64,000 nt of DNA from Physcia stellaris (GCA_018902385.1 JABSSW010000011.1:62001-126000), one strand, 5' to 3'. Counted from the first letter of the stretch, positions 11,409 to 27,300 are shown. Notes: generated by a model from the letters alone, not told the origin. A program made the numbers and translations.

Positions 11409-11765
11409 GCAGGCGTCATATCAGTGCTCTGAGAGGTGTGAGAGCTGTAAGAGCTTTGAGAGCTGTAAGAGCCAGCCATAGGATCTAGGCTTAGATATCC
11501 TTACTCTAGCACGCTGAGGAACCGAGCTTTTTCAGCTTTAGGGATAGTAGTGTGCATGTGCGGTTACCAGCCGAGATGCTGCATAGCGTTGCGGCTGCCC
11601 CGGATATGTGCCTATCAGTCATCGACCTTAAGAACGCAGTTAGACAATAGCACATTAGAATGCAAAGCGAACTTGCTGAGCTCAAAACCGTCCGCTGTGA
11701 ACACAGCCGTTTCCGAATTTTTTTTTGGAGAAGCTTGAAGCGAATAATTAGTATTAGGGTCCTTT
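11409..11765. other. Convergent intergenic region with short repeat
   Basis: Tail-to-tail spacer between the CDF gene and CYP51, 357 bp. It contains two adjacent 18-bp copies of GAGAGCTGTAAGAGC (11440-11457 and 11458-11473). No gene. Confidence 0.6.
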
Positions 11766-13489
<1,724 letters not shown>

Positions 13490-13824
13490 GATCTGAAATG
13501 ACAGGCAAGCACTTGAGAGACTGCTGCGACAGAGAGGCGACTCTACCAGCGACCTTCGCCAGCTCGCATCGCAGCCACCAAGGGCCAAGGGGGAAAATAT
13601 GGGAACAAAATTTGGACACTAGTGCCGGCCTGCTCACTTGCCGTGGCCTGACGCTCATTGGCCAATCCGAAGATGGGCTGAAGATTACATAATGATTGCG
13701 GATCTTATCGATATCGATTAGATCTTGGTGCCTGCATTGCCGCATTGCTTCGATTCTTCAGCATCTTGCAGCTTGCTCCTCTCTTATTCCCATCATCTCG
13801 GGTCTGCCGTCAACGCCCAGCATT
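13490..13824. promoter_or_regulatory. Bidirectional CYP51/helicase promoter
   Basis: Shared upstream region of two divergent start codons. ATTGGCCAAT at 13657-13666 offers a CCAAT box in both directions, about 168 bp from the CYP51 ATG and 159 bp from the helicase ATG. CCAAT-binding complex control of cyp51A is known in Aspergillus; applying it here is inference. A near-perfect 24-bp palindrome (13701-13724, core ATCGATATCGAT, one mismatch per arm) lies next to it. Confidence 0.6.
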
Positions 13825-16800
13825 ATGTTCCGTTATCACATTTCGGTGCATACGCAAGGTAATATTCCCTTTCCCATGATTTGCCAGTCCATATTCCGTT
13901 GACCTCTCTACAGAGCCCGCACCCTCAGACTGTAATACTCTTCTCGATGCGCCCTCCCAGTCTGACACAGAATATGATGTGCCTTCACGGCCCACCAAGA
14001 GGCGAAAGGTCAGCAAGGCAAGCTCAAGTATTGACGTGGATCATCTGAGACCGAGCGTTAAATTACCGCGTCGCCGGAGAAGAAGTGTACAGGAAGTTGA
14101 GAGTCATACAGAAAACTATCTGACTCTGGCTCGTGTGGATATAGACATTGTTCGTGGCATGGTTCAGTACAGTCTGCAGAGGCTTCTGATAGCTGATTCG
14201 CCAAAGGTCTCTCCGTCACCTCAGTCTCAACATGCCTTGTCCCACACCGTGGAAACGGCGGAGGGAACTTTACAAGTATTACTAGGGTCACTTGAAGAGA
14301 ATACTACCGATGGAACTTTCCGGACTTATTTGCTGACTCTGGAAGGCGACACACTTCTCGAAATCAAGTTCAAAAGAACTGATCCAAGGGCGCTTGATAT
14401 ATTGCAGCAAGTGGTCAGCCTTTCCAGAGCGAAGAATCGAAAGAGCATGCGAGGCGTATGTTCCCTTTCGATACTGCCTGACTCGGTCGATGACGCTTGC
14501 GATTCTATGTTCCGGCTATGCTGCAAAATCTTGATCAAGGATGCCAAAGATCTTTTGGATGGACTACCTTTTGATAGAAAGCATATCTTCGACCGGTGTG
14601 TGAGGTTAAGCTCAGCAAAAATCTACGAGGACTGGAAGCCAATGGACTTTTACGAGCATGTTCACACGCCTAGCGCAGATAATACCCCGTTCGACTCTCA
14701 GTCAGCTACATCTTCGCTGGAAAAGTTGCAGTGTCAGCTCTATCCGTTTCAAAAACGTGCTCTCCAGTGGCTGCTGTGGAGAGAAGGGGTAGGTCTTCTA
14801 GGGACATCTCTTTGTAGATCAATCCTCTCGTAATTCATATAACGTGTTTCCACGAGCAATTTTGGTTGGAGGCGCGCTTCTCTCCTTGACTGTTGTACTA
14901 GATTGTTGAAGCTGATTCCAGATCTATTGATAGGTAAACATAGCTGGAGCCGATTTTATCAAATGCACTCCTATCGAACCTAAAAGCAAACTACCTCATG
15001 GGTTCTTCCGCACGGAGGACGCAGATGGAACAGATTGTTTTATTAGTCACTGTTTGGGAGTTGTAACTACAGATCGCAACTTGCTCAAGCGGACCACTTC
15101 GGAGCTTAGAGGGGGTATCCTGGCAGAGGAAATGGGGTTGGGCAAGACGGTGGAAATGATTGCATTGATAAGCTCACACAGGAAAGGACTGGCTAGCTTT
15201 CCAGATTTCTCTGCAACGGTCGAGTCAACCGTGTCGTCTTCAGCAACCCTGATAATTACGCCGCCTGCGATTTTGGAGCAATGGAAAAATGAAATTAGAG
15301 TGATTGCTCCGCACCTGAAAGTTTCGACTTATGAAGGTATACGGACTGATCCCAAAGGCCTCGATGATGAACAGCGGATGGCCCGACTCCTTGAACAAGG
15401 TGCGTAGTGTCTAGATAACCATTTGCGTCTTGAAAATCGATTAGATGTGGCCAATGCATTCAAGAGCAATGTCACCCCGGAATTTGGCTACACCTAGCTA
15501 GCCTTAGCCGAAGCAATACTGATTGATGCGTTTTGAAATAGACATTGTCCTCACCACCTACAACGTTCTGGGACGAGAAATCCATTATGCTGCGGGAACT
15601 CAGGTAAGCATTATTTCCCAGCTGGACGCAACTCGAAGCCAAGGTATAGGTACAAAGCTCAAGATATGCTTCGTTCCAAGTATACATTTGTCTTCGCGTT
15701 GGCAAAGTCTTCCATTGACTCACTCATTGCTAATCACAAGCTGATATTCATAAATCTTCTGTAGCCTGATCGTAACCTACGTGAACGAAAACGTTACGAA
15801 CGAAAACAGTCACCTTTGACTAAGATAGACTGGTGGCGGGTAGTACTTGATGAAGCACAGATGGTCGAGAATGGCGTTAGTAACGCAGCAAAAGTTGCTC
15901 AAATGATCCCTAGACAGAACGCCTGGGCAATCTCCGGAACTCCCGTCAAGAAGGATGCAAAAGATCTGTATGGACTTCTAATATTCCTGCGCTACCAGCC
16001 TTTCTACTTATCCACGACGCTGTGGGATCGGCTTGTAGTCCACCACAGGGATGTCTTCTGGCAAATCTTTGAGGACATTGCTTTACGCCACACGAAAGAT
16101 CAGATAAAGGACGAGATCCTGCTTCCTCCTCAAACTGTAAGCCTAAGTACAATTACAGTTCACTTCCTTCTCCTTCAAAAAGACTTGAACAGAGAGCACT
16201 TCGTTTGAAATCTCCGGAAATCTGTTGCAGCTGCTGACTTCTCATCGATAGCGTGTGGTCATTAACGTGCCCTTTTCACAAGTTGAGGAACAGCATTATT
16301 CGACCATGTTCGAAGAAATGTGTCGCGAATTGCAGTATGATCCTAACGGCGCACCTCTGAAAGATGACTCGATCCCCGATTCACCAGTCACTATCGACCG
16401 TATGAGAAATTGGCTTAGTAGGCTACGGCAAACCTGTCTACATCCGGAAGTGGGCGCATCAAACCGCAAAGCTCTCGGTAGTAGCAAAGGGCCACTACGA
16501 ACTGTAGCGGAGGTTCTCGTCGTTATGACTGATCAAAACGATACTGCAAATCGCACCGAGGAACGTTCCTTCTTGCTCTCAAGAGCTCGAAGGGGTCAAG
16601 TCCTCGAGCATATGAAGCGGACACAAGACGCGCTGTCACTATGGCAGGAAACTCTTGAGGAGGCGAAAGTCATAGTAGATGACTGCAGACAACAATTAAG
16701 CCAGGAGTTGAGCACATTGCGCGAAATGCCACCTGGTACACCAGCTGAGGACCATGACTCAGATCATGCAGCAAATACTCGGGTTGGATTGTGTCGGCAC

Positions 16801-19301
16801 CGCCTACGTTCTGCTCTTGAGGTTCAACACATGTGTACATTTTTCATTGCAAATGCCTACTATCAGATTAAATGCAACGAAGATCTCACAAAGCCGGGCT
16901 CTCACGCTTATCAGGAACTTGAGAAAGCCGAAGAATCCACATATGAACATGCCAAAAGTTTACGTCAGGAACTACTAGTGGACGCGCAGAAGAAGGCAGA
17001 TTTGCACATGAACAGAGTTCGCGAGGCAGTATCTAATGGCCATTTAGTTGAGCTGCCGAATATTGAGATTGTCGAGGACGTCGGGGGTATCGAATCCCGC
17101 AATATGTTGGCCAAGATCGACGCGTTACTCACAATAATGAATAGCCAAGCTAAGCAGCTTGTGGCATGGAGGACAAAATTGGCCGATTTGGTCTTGCTAA
17201 GTCTCGTGGATAAAGAGGACAGCGAATTGCAGGGTGACGAGTACGAGATATCGACAAGGCAACAGGACGAAATTTATGTATACATGGACGCCTTTCGAGC
17301 AATTGTGTCGGATCGTCACGATATCATGACGGGCCAAACGAATGAACGCATCAAGCTTGAAATGAAAACTGCTCTGGACCAGGCAAACAGAGGTGAGGGG
17401 CATTCTCCAGAGCTCATGAAGAAGCTACTATTCGTTAGACAGCGTCTGTTACCTGACGAAGGAACCGGCTCTGTCAGAAGCATCGTTAGCGAGCTGCGTG
17501 AGCTGAAGACTACCTTTCGCTGGCAGTTGGAGAGAGGAAACAATCGCGCTGGCACCGAACTCCAGCTGATCAAGTCCTTAATCGAGGCAATGCACAATAT
17601 TTCAAATGTACAAACAAAGATCGTGGCACGACTTGATGTCGAATTGGAGATGTTCAAACAGACTGTCGATTCTCGTTTAGGGTACTACAGGCAGCTCCAG
17701 CACATTTCCGACACGGTGGCTCCTTTTGAGGAGGACTTGAATGCAGAAGGATTCAGAAAGCTTCTAGCGAACATGGAGAATGAGGAGGTTCAAGCACGGA
17801 ATCGGATCGCCACGTTCAAGGCCCGGGGCCGTTATCTGCTACACCTTAGAAACGAGAGTGCATCGACCGAGACACGTCAGTGCATCATCTGCCGGGAACA
17901 ATTTGAAAGAGGCGTATTGACTTCATGTGGCCACTCTTACTGCTTAGAATGCATCAAGCTATGGTGGCAGAGTCACAAAAATTGTCCTACCTGCAAGAAA
18001 CATCTACTGCGCAGCGATTTCCACCAGATATCGTCAGTGGACTTAGAACCAATGCCTCTGAAAGAGAGCAGCTAACGATTCCTAGATACAAATCACAGGA
18101 GCTTACCGTGCAAGAAATGCCATCGAGATGCAAAGATTTGGTTTCATCAGAGCGTGATGTGCCCGCTACGATCTACTCAGGCATCACCCGTACGGCTCTG
18201 GATCAGATCAAGAACATTGATTTAGACGGGTATGTGGAACTGAACTAATCTATCCATTTTCAAGCGCTCGACTCCAGGGCCTATGAAAAGCTAGCAATGT
18301 CTTCCCTAAGGCTTGCATGGAAGCGAAGTCCGTTATTTCCCTTGACCCTCAGCATACCGCACCTCAGTCTCCCAATACGTCACAAGAGCTCACACCCTTT
18401 AGGCTTGCATGTAGATGTGTGACCGTGTCTTGAACGCTGACATTGGCTTTGGTGTCTCTAGAAGCTTCGGAACCAAGATCGACTTTCTGTGTAGACACCT
18501 GTTGTGGATCCGGCAGAATGATCCAGGCGCCAAATCGGTCATTTTCTCTCAATATAAAGATTTCTTAAATGTCCTTGGTCGAGCTTTTGCACACTTCAAG
18601 ATCGCCTTTTCAAGTTTTGACAAACCGAATGGGGTCAGAAAGTTCAAAGAGGATCCCGGCGTGAGTTCCCTGCCATCTGCGATACATGGGAACTGACCGA
18701 TTGCAGATGGAGTGCTTTTTCCTTCACGCCAAAGCGCAAGCGTCCGGGCTTAACTTAGTCAATGCCACGCATGTTTTTCTTTGTGAACCACTGATCAATA
18801 CAGCAATTGAATTACAGGCGATTGCCCGAGTGCACCGGATTGGACAACACAACCCAACCACGGTAATGCCATGCCCTTGGCGCTCTGAAAGCGATAGTTG
18901 TACTTAAAGCTAAGCTGACGGGCATGGTTTAGGTTTGGATGTATCTGATAGAGCAAACTGTGGAGAAATCAATTTATGAGATATCAGTTGACCGCCGGAT
19001 GGCACACATTGCTCTTTCCCAAGGGGAAGGAAAAGGTAAGGCAAAAGAGGCGGAAGCGCTGGAGAGGCAGATCGACCTTGCCAATACGACCGAGCTTCAG
19101 GAGGCATCACTGTCTCAGCTCTTCACCAAAGGGCCTGGAGGCGGTGAGAATGTGAGTAAGGAAGACGTTTGGGAGTGCCTGTTCCGGCACAGACCTCAAT
19201 CAAACGGACAGGTTTCAACAGAAGCCGAGGGCGAAGTTGGCAGATATCTCAGGGCAACGGCGGCCGAAGAGAGGCAAGCAGAAAGGGTCAGAGCTGAGTG
19301 A
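13825..19301 (+). CDS. SNF2-family ATPase with RING finger (SHPRH/Irc20 type)
   Basis: Nuclear DNA translocase combined with a RING E3 ubiquitin ligase; relatives act in replication-damage tolerance and genome stability. Ten exons: 13825-13858, 13914-14788, 14934-15399, 15542-15603, 15765-16136, 16252-18032, 18086-18229, 18462-18660, 18707-18862, 18933-19301. They sum to 4458 nt, 1485 aa, a normal length for this type. A basic TKRRK stretch near the N-terminus may be a nuclear signal. Walker A is EEMGLGKT (Lys374), motif II is DEAQ (about 508), and motif III is SGTP. A long helical insert (about 680-1130) splits the ATPase, followed by the RING (CIICREQ, CGHSYCLEC, CPTCKK; about 1147-1186) and helicase-C motifs SVIFSQYKDF, SGLNLVNATHVF and ARVHRIGQ. 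The split core with RING between lobes is typical of SHPRH/Irc20. All key residues are intact, and the introns have clean branch sites. It is the last intact gene before the AT-rich compartment. Confidence 0.95.
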
Positions 19302-19807
19302 GGAAGAAACAGAACCGACTGTGTGGAATGAGCCATCGTTTGCTCCCAGGATTGCTGCGATAACATCGATCTCTCATACTCCTACATCCCGTCGAAACTT
19401 TTTACGTTTAAAATGGAAGTTGGGGATCACCAGGGGGTCACACAGAACGCTTGGCTCACTGCTTGCTTTATTAGCGCTCAAGAAGCCTACCTTGCATCGA
19501 CGAGCTGGCATTACAATAATGAAGGTGTCATATTCAATTCAATATCCCAAGGTAGAGATCATTGAGGAGCACAGGCTATGTACTATTTCAGAATCTGATG
19601 TGATACATGTTGCCCTCTCACGCATCACCACTAATATACTCATTGTGACAAGACGCGTAGCCGTTCTCGGCACGATGCATATGAAGGTGACTTGAAAAAA
19701 CCATTATATTCTTATTCCGTCCCAAGTCGGGTACTCGCAGATCTGTTGCTGTATCAGGGCATAGGGTAACAAGGCGTACTTACGTACATGTATATGGGTA
19801 TACGCGT
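19302..19807. other. 3' flank of the helicase gene
   Basis: Balanced base composition, no gene supported. Frames at 19237-19695 run on from the gene in another phase and resemble nothing. Confidence 0.5.
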
Positions 19808-19924
19808 ACGGAGACCCACACCATAAGTTCTGTCAGAAGGGTTAGGGTCTGGCGCGTTATTTGGGTGCAGAATCTTACTCAACCCTAACCCACCGGTGAC
19901 AGAACTAATGGTGTGGGTCTCCGT
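19808..19924. repeat. Foldback (inverted repeat), 41/43-bp arms
   Basis: The left arm (19808-19848) begins ACGGAGACCCACACCA and ends GGGTTAGGGT. The right arm (19882-19924) is its reverse complement with a few mismatches and a 2-bp length difference. The loop is 33 bp. The inner arm ends carry TTAGGG/CCCTAA, one telomere-like unit each. No target duplication is visible outside the arms. Confidence 0.85.
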
Positions 19925-20040
19925 AGACTGGCTCGACCGGCTTCCTAGTCTCGGACCTACTCTCCGTAGCCGAGCGGTATTAGAGTGCTTACCCGAGCGA
20001 GCCGAACGAGCCGAGTTACCGTCGTTTGATCCCCTCCGCA

Positions 20041-21834
20041 TCCAATTAGTGAAATTTAGCGTGTTTTCACGCGATTTTTCTTTTTTCATTTCAATCATCA
20101 TTACTTCATCAAATTTACGTGTATATGTGTATAATTCAGTGAAAAAGTTCGATAATATATAAACATTCAATAATTGAAATATGATTACATTCGAAATTCG
20201 TTTGAAATCACTAAATCATTTTCAAATGTTTCGAAACGTTTTCAAATTTCTTTATTGATCAAAGCATTCGTATGATCATTTTTTCGAATCATGATAAATC
20301 TTGAAACATTCAGATGACACGCATAAATTCATTTTACATGTCATACAATAATCAAACGTTTTACGATTCGAACGATGCTGTATATTAATATTTTTGAAAT
20401 TGAATGTTTGACGTTTTCGAAATTTCGTGTGAAAATTGATCGAACAATCATTTCATCTACAATACGTCGATTTGACACACTTTGACGATCGATGTATGAT
20501 ATTTGAATTTCGTAAAAATTCATCAATCAATTTTTGAATAAATACACGTCGATTTCGATGATCAAAATTCGTTTGTGATTGATAATGATTTCAAACGATG
20601 TATGCATTCGTATTGATCGAATTCATCATGTATTCGATCATTCGTTTCGTTCATTTGAATTGTTCAAATCGTAATATCGTCAATTCATTTCGAAATTGAT
20701 TTGCACGATTCACATAATTCATATGAAAATTGTATTGCATTACAATAATGAATTGTTTAACGACGATTTTATTGAAATCGTCACGAAAAAACATATCGAT
20801 CGTGAATCGAATTTTTCGTGATGTTTGCTTGTTTGCTTGTGAAATATATGCAATAATAACAAATGAAATCACGTGATTTCGTTCGAAATCTTTTCACACG
20901 AAACAATTGATCAATTTATTCACAATTCGATGTATTCATTGTTTTAATTTCAATTGTGATTTCGATGCAACAGTTATTTTTTTCAATTTTCGTGATATAT
21001 TATTGCATTGTTTCGTACGATGTCACAGATATCAACATTGAAAATCAAAAAATTTTGACGAAATGAAAATTCGTAAAAAAATTGTCGATAAAACAAACGA
21101 AATGATGATAACGTAAATTGCGTGTAATTCGTTCGCAAAAAATATATATTGTTTTTTTCGTAAATAAGAAATTAATTTTCATAGCAATGATTTCAATAAT
21201 GTTTTTTTTACGTTTTCGAATCGTTTTTGAAAATATATCGATCGTGATATCGTTTTTGTGATATTCGAAATTATCGCGAGATTTTCACATCATGAAATCG
21301 TGTAAAATGTTTTTATCATTGATCAAAACGTATAAAACGAAATTTTTTTTCGCTGATTTGTGTGATAAACGAAATTTGTTATTCATACAATCGTGAAATT
21401 TGTTACGAGCATGTCTGACAGATAGATTTGACAAATAAATAATTGATATGATATGTGATCGAACAACGAACTATGTTTTAATTTTACGTTGAAATTAACG
21501 TGATTTGAAATTTGACGTCGCACATTGTTTGCAATTTCAACATTTTGTATTTATTTGTTTTTGCAAATTTATTGTTTTCGTCTAATTAGTCAATAATACG
21601 TCTATTCAAACACGACTCATGATATTACAATAAATTTTCAATTTTTATCGCTCGTCGTGATACGCGAGCGTTCAAAAATAAAATTTCAAATCGATTAAAT
21701 TTTTTTGACGAAACAAACGACGAAAAATTCTGCTGATCAAACAAACGATCAAAAAATTTTTTTGACGAAACATTTGACGAAAATCGTGAAATAACAAGTC
21801 GAATTTTCACGCAATCGACGATAAAAAACGAAAA
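20041..21834. other. AT-rich sequence, nothing recognised
   Basis: No frame above about 75 codons in any direction and no repeat I could match elsewhere in the window. It probably consists of very decayed repeats. Confidence 0.5.
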
Positions 21835-24310
21835 TTGACACGATTAAATTTTTTTTTTATCATTTTCAATTTTTCATTTTCAATTATGATTCGAAGTCAT
21901 CACGAAACAACTTTTTTCGAATTTTTTATTTCGATGAAACAACGTTTCAAAACGTTACGCGTCAATGTGAATCGTATGTTGCATAAAATTAACGACAATT
22001 TTTTTGACGAAAATTTCGCTGATCAATTCAAACGTCGTCGATTTGTATCAACGATCGAATTCATAAAAATGAAAAATGACGAAATCATTTATTTTTTGAA
22101 TATCGTTATCATCGATCAATTGAAATGATGAATCAATCATAAAATCGTCGATTTTTTAAAGAAATTTGATCGATTACGTATCGATCGTGACAATTATTTG
22201 AACGTTTTGATTCAATATCAGAATTTGTACAATATTGTCAACGTCGATCGTGACGAATTGATCAATACGAATGTCAAATTAAATGAAATTCGTCGAAAAT
22301 TGAATATTTTGAAAAACGAATACGAAAAACAACGTAATTTATTTTTGATCAAGCAAAAAAAATTACATTTTTTGAAAAAAATCACGACGTTTTGTTGATC
22401 AAAATTCGCGATCGTGCACGAAAATTTGACGTTGACGATGAAAAAAACGACGATAAAATCAACGTAATTAATTTTTTTCAAAAAAACAAACGACGTTTCA
22501 AAGTATATTCAAATTTTTTTAAATTCATCGATGAAATAAAATTCATTTGACGTGTTTGAAAAACAAAAATACACGATAAAATGACGATCAACGTTGATCA
22601 TTACGACACGAACATAATTGCAATCATTATTGTGATTGATTGAATTGAAAATGATGTCGATAATCACATACAATCGATTCGTAATATTGATATGAATCAT
22701 TTCAAAATTTGACATATAATGTTGAAATTTTTGAACATTATTTACGAAAATTTTGATTTCAAACGCAATATGCGTAATCAATTTCGAACATTGATCATGA
22801 ATATTCAAAATTTTCAATTATTTTATTTTATTTTTTTTCGTTTTAGCAATTCAATTGATTATAACGAAATCATCAAAATCGAAAAATTGATGAACAAAAT
22901 TTTCTGAAATTTGAAAAAAACGATGAATGTATATTCACGTGAATTTATCACGTTCGATAAAATTCGAATCATTTTGCAACAAATATACAATCGACAATTA
23001 AATTTTCGAAAAAAAAAAATCGCGACACGTTAACAACGTTTTGAATTGTTTCAATTCAAATCAATTTTTGTCGTTTCGATTTCGATGTTTTTTACGAAAC
23101 TTGTCATTTCGATTTTTTTCGTGAAATTTACAATTTATTTTCATTTTAACGTTGAAATCAAAATTCGTGATTCGATGATCGACAAATTAATCGTCACGAA
23201 CAAATGTTTCACATGTGATGAAATCGATCACGTATGAAAAAAATGTTCGAACGTTCACAAATATCAAAAACGTCATTAACACAAAATGCAAATGTTTTAC
23301 ATGAATATGATCAGCGAATCGAACGAATTTAATTCGAAAAATTGATAATTCACATCAAAAACGCGATTGATGAATGTTTAAAATTTTTTTTTATTTATCA
23401 TGACGAATTGTTTGATTTTTTTGTCAAACGATTTTTAATCATCAATTGTACGTTGTCATTTAACGATAATAAACATAAATTAAAAATTTTAATAAATATT
23501 GATGCAATTGATTATGTTTTCATTGATAAAAAAATTGCGCAATTTGTATGCAACATGTTGAACATGAATTTCGTATTTTTATTAAAATCGAAATTCATTA
23601 TCGAATTCGACGATCGTCAGATTTTTTTAATAATTTATGTCATTTATTTCAAATTGACAATTGATTTGCATTTCGAATTAACAGTTTTTTTGTTTATCAT
23701 CGATTTGAACAATCATTCGATAATTTTAGAAAAATCGTAAATGAACAAACATGAAATTATTCTGAATATAATTTACGATAAATTGATTTTCAAATCGTTT
23801 AAATGTAATTATCATGACAATATATTCATCAAAACAATGCAAATTCGACGTTTGAAAATTCTTGATTCAAATCGTCGATAAAACGTATTTAATTGACGTC
23901 GCGATGCTTTTTTATCGAAAACAAATAACGCGAAACATACGTCGAAAAAGTGTTTCACTGTTTATCGATTCGAAGTCGAATCGATTTTGATCAAAACGTT
24001 TGAAACGCTTGAAATCAATTTCTAATTTTTTTGATCATTTTACATAATATTTGAGTCGATTTCATGTTCGCAAAACATATCATCAAAAAATTTTAATCGA
24101 TTTCGAGCGCATAAAATTGATGCAATGATATATTTTATCGAAAAACGATATTTGATTTTTGCATTTTTGTATTGTAAATATTACGAATTGAACATATATG
24201 AATTTATCGAAACATTCATTTCATTTCATATCATTTTTGCATTTTTTATTCGTTTTATTCAGTATCATTCTTATTATTGTCATGAAAAAATAATGACATC
24301 GTTTATTTGT
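21835..24310 (+). pseudogene. Decayed Ty3/gypsy gag and protease
   Basis: Plus-strand fragments in retroelement order. At 21,960-22,400 is a gag-like helical region. At about 23,207-23,250 a zinc knuckle CFTCDEIDHV-stop-KKC keeps the CX2CX4HX4C spacing. At about 23,330-23,830 a protease domain reads IDAIDYVFIDKKIAQ where gypsy relatives have a DSGATGYAFID-like active site, followed by a degraded GKPWMNKHG-like block. The catalytic Asp-Ser/Thr-Gly is destroyed and there are several stops. Reverse transcriptase is not found downstream, where a different repeat starts near 24,310. Confidence 0.7.
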
Positions 24311-27300
24311 ATCAATAACAATGTTTTCAATTTTTAATTAATTGCAAACAAATTTGACGAATTCAATAAATTGTTATTATGTCACGCGCAATACGCGATA
24401 TTTTTTTGCGTTTTCGCAAACGACATATGTTGTGACATCATGAAATTATATTTGTCGAATTGTGTTAATGTCATATCAATATTCAAAAGACGAAAAATTG
24501 ATGAAATAATATCGTGATCGTGTTGAAAATATTTGAACAATTTTGTAAAATCGAATGAATTTACATAACATTGAAAATCACGTTTAATCGTGACTCGTTT
24601 TTTGTTTGAAATTTCAAAATGAAAAAGTACGACGATTTTCTCAATGATATGTCAATTGATATATTATAATTATGTTAATAATATACACAATTGATTTCGT
24701 TATTAACAATAAACGTATCAATGCGACAAAACGCGCAACGATGACAAACGTCATTCACATTAACATTTTGTTATTTTGTTTTTTGTTTCAAACATTCATA
24801 TCGCGATCGATATAATTTGATTTAAAATTAATGATTAAAATTATTTCAAAACGAAAATTCAATGAACAATTTGAATTCATTTTGTCATTTTTGATTCATT
24901 TTTTCATGTCGATAAATATCATTTGATATTGAATATTGATCGAATTGTTTCAAAATTTCAACATAAATGAAAAATTGAATGTTATTCGATATAGTCTCGT
25001 CATTGACAAAATTCGTTTTTTATTGATTATTAATTGATTCGCAAATTTTCGAAACGTTAATTCGACGATTTGTAATTAATGTTTGATAATTTCATTAAAT
25101 TGATTCAACAATGACGAAAATTTCGATAAAAATTTCACATTCACATTCATATTCGTATGTGACAAAAATTGTTTAATGTGTTTGTCAAATCATAATAATT
25201 CGAAAATATGTCGAATTATAATTTTTGATAAAATATCGTTGAAATTTTCGAACAAATTATCGATCAATTGACGATTGTGTTTGTACGACGAAAATTTTTT
25301 TTTGATTTGTTTTTCGATGTTGATATAAACGTTGTCGAATTTGATTATAACAATTTTCATAATTGACGAACATTTCAAATTTTTTTAATTTGATTTAATA
25401 CATACGTTTTTGATATTCATTTTGTGAAAATGATTTATCATGCGAAAAAATGATAAATTTTGTTCATCGTTTGAACGACGACTAAAACGACGTTTCGAAA
25501 ATAATTGAAAATGTAAATTTTTTATTTTGACGATATGATTACAATTTTGTTGAATTCGATTTATTATATCGAATTGATCGACATGTTTTTGTCGCACGAA
25601 ATACGTTTTGTCGACAATTGATATCGTCGAACACATTCAAAAAATATTTTTATTTTGATTCGATTTATACTGTTTCAAATTTGAATATTATTCGTATTTT
25701 TTAAACAGCAAATGAATTTGCACATGTTCGTCATACGATAATTTTGTAATAATAATCATGAATTTGAATGATTTTGTTTGAAAACGATCGCGAAAATATT
25801 TTTTTTTGTTTTGCGTTTTTAAAACATAATTGTTGAATTTTTCGTTTTATATTAACGACGCATTCGAATCGAATTTTTCATTTGTTTTCAATTTGTTAAA
25901 TATTTGTGTTCGAATATCAATCAGTGATTTTTTTTCAATTCGACATTTTGTTTGAATTCTCGTCGTAAATTTTGTGAACGATTATGTAAAAATTCGAACG
26001 TTTGTCGTTTTCTTTTTTTTTCGATAAACTGTTCAATGTTTTTTTTTTTTCAATTTAATGTCATTGCGAAAATATTATGATCGACATGAATTCATCGACG
26101 AAATCGTATTTTTAAAAAAAATATTTGAAATCACACAAACAAACGTGTCATAATTTTTTTTTATTGCACGATGATTTTTGTCATTTTTATCACGATAACG
26201 ACGATTTGTCGATAAATCATTTCATTTTTTTTGCATTTTTGTATAGTTTGCGATCATATTTTTGTAATCAAAAAACATGACAAATTGTTCGACAATTTGA
26301 ATTCAAATAATGTCAATTGAATGAAAAAAAAATCATCAAATAAAATAAAAACAAATTTTGTTCATATTCGATTTTTTTGCATTGATAACATCGTTTTTTT
26401 TTATTCATCATGAATAATCGCATTGTAAACATTGTCAAACATTGATATTGTTTTAATTTTTGTTGAATTCAAATATTTCGATGCATGAATTATTTCGATT
26501 GTTTTTCGACAAATATTTGACGAAATTAGTAATCGATTTTCACAATTCGTTATGTTCACAACTCGTCATCAATTCATTTTGATCAAATTTAGATTTCGTG
26601 ATCAACAAATCGTGTATATATGTTGTTTGTCGTTGTAAACATATCGATTCATTAACGCGTCGTCATTGTTTTCATCGATCGTATCATTTTTTTTTTCATT
26701 TTCGAATTGTGATTTCGTTTCGTCGATTGTCATTCATGCAAACGCGTTTTAAATTTCAATTAACATGTTGAAAAAATTTGAAATCGAATATATCATTATT
26801 TTTGTTTTGAAAAACAACAATCGAAATAATTTGCGTCGAATCGTCATCGTTATCGTCGTTGATAATAATACAATATCGATTTGATTTTGATTTTAACGAA
26901 CGTAAATTTTGATTAATTTTTGCAATTTTTAATTTTTTATTTTTATTTTTTATTTTTTTATTGATAGAAAATTTGTTGTTATTTCGACAAATTTTCGTTC
27001 GATAAACGACGTTGAAAAAACGAATAAAAAAAATAAATCGTTATTAATTTTTAAAAACAGCGAACATGTTCGAAATATCGATAATCGAAACTAATTGATT
27101 ATGTGAATAAATGTGAATTGAAAAAAAACGAAATACAAAAAATATTAATTTGAAAAAACGATAAATCGAATGCGATAAACGTAAAAAATTTATTATGTAT
27201 TTTTTCGTGATTTCGAATCGATGATAATTGAATGTTAAAATTCAAACGCGACAAAAAATTCAAACGCGACAAAAAAATAATTGACAATTTTCGTTCAATT

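Noticed and set aside
19960-20040. tRNA-like A box (TAGCCGAGCGG) and B box (GTTTGATCCC) about 60 bp apart
   Set aside because: The acceptor, D and T stems do not pair, so it is not a tRNA gene. A tRNA-derived SINE cannot be shown without other copies.
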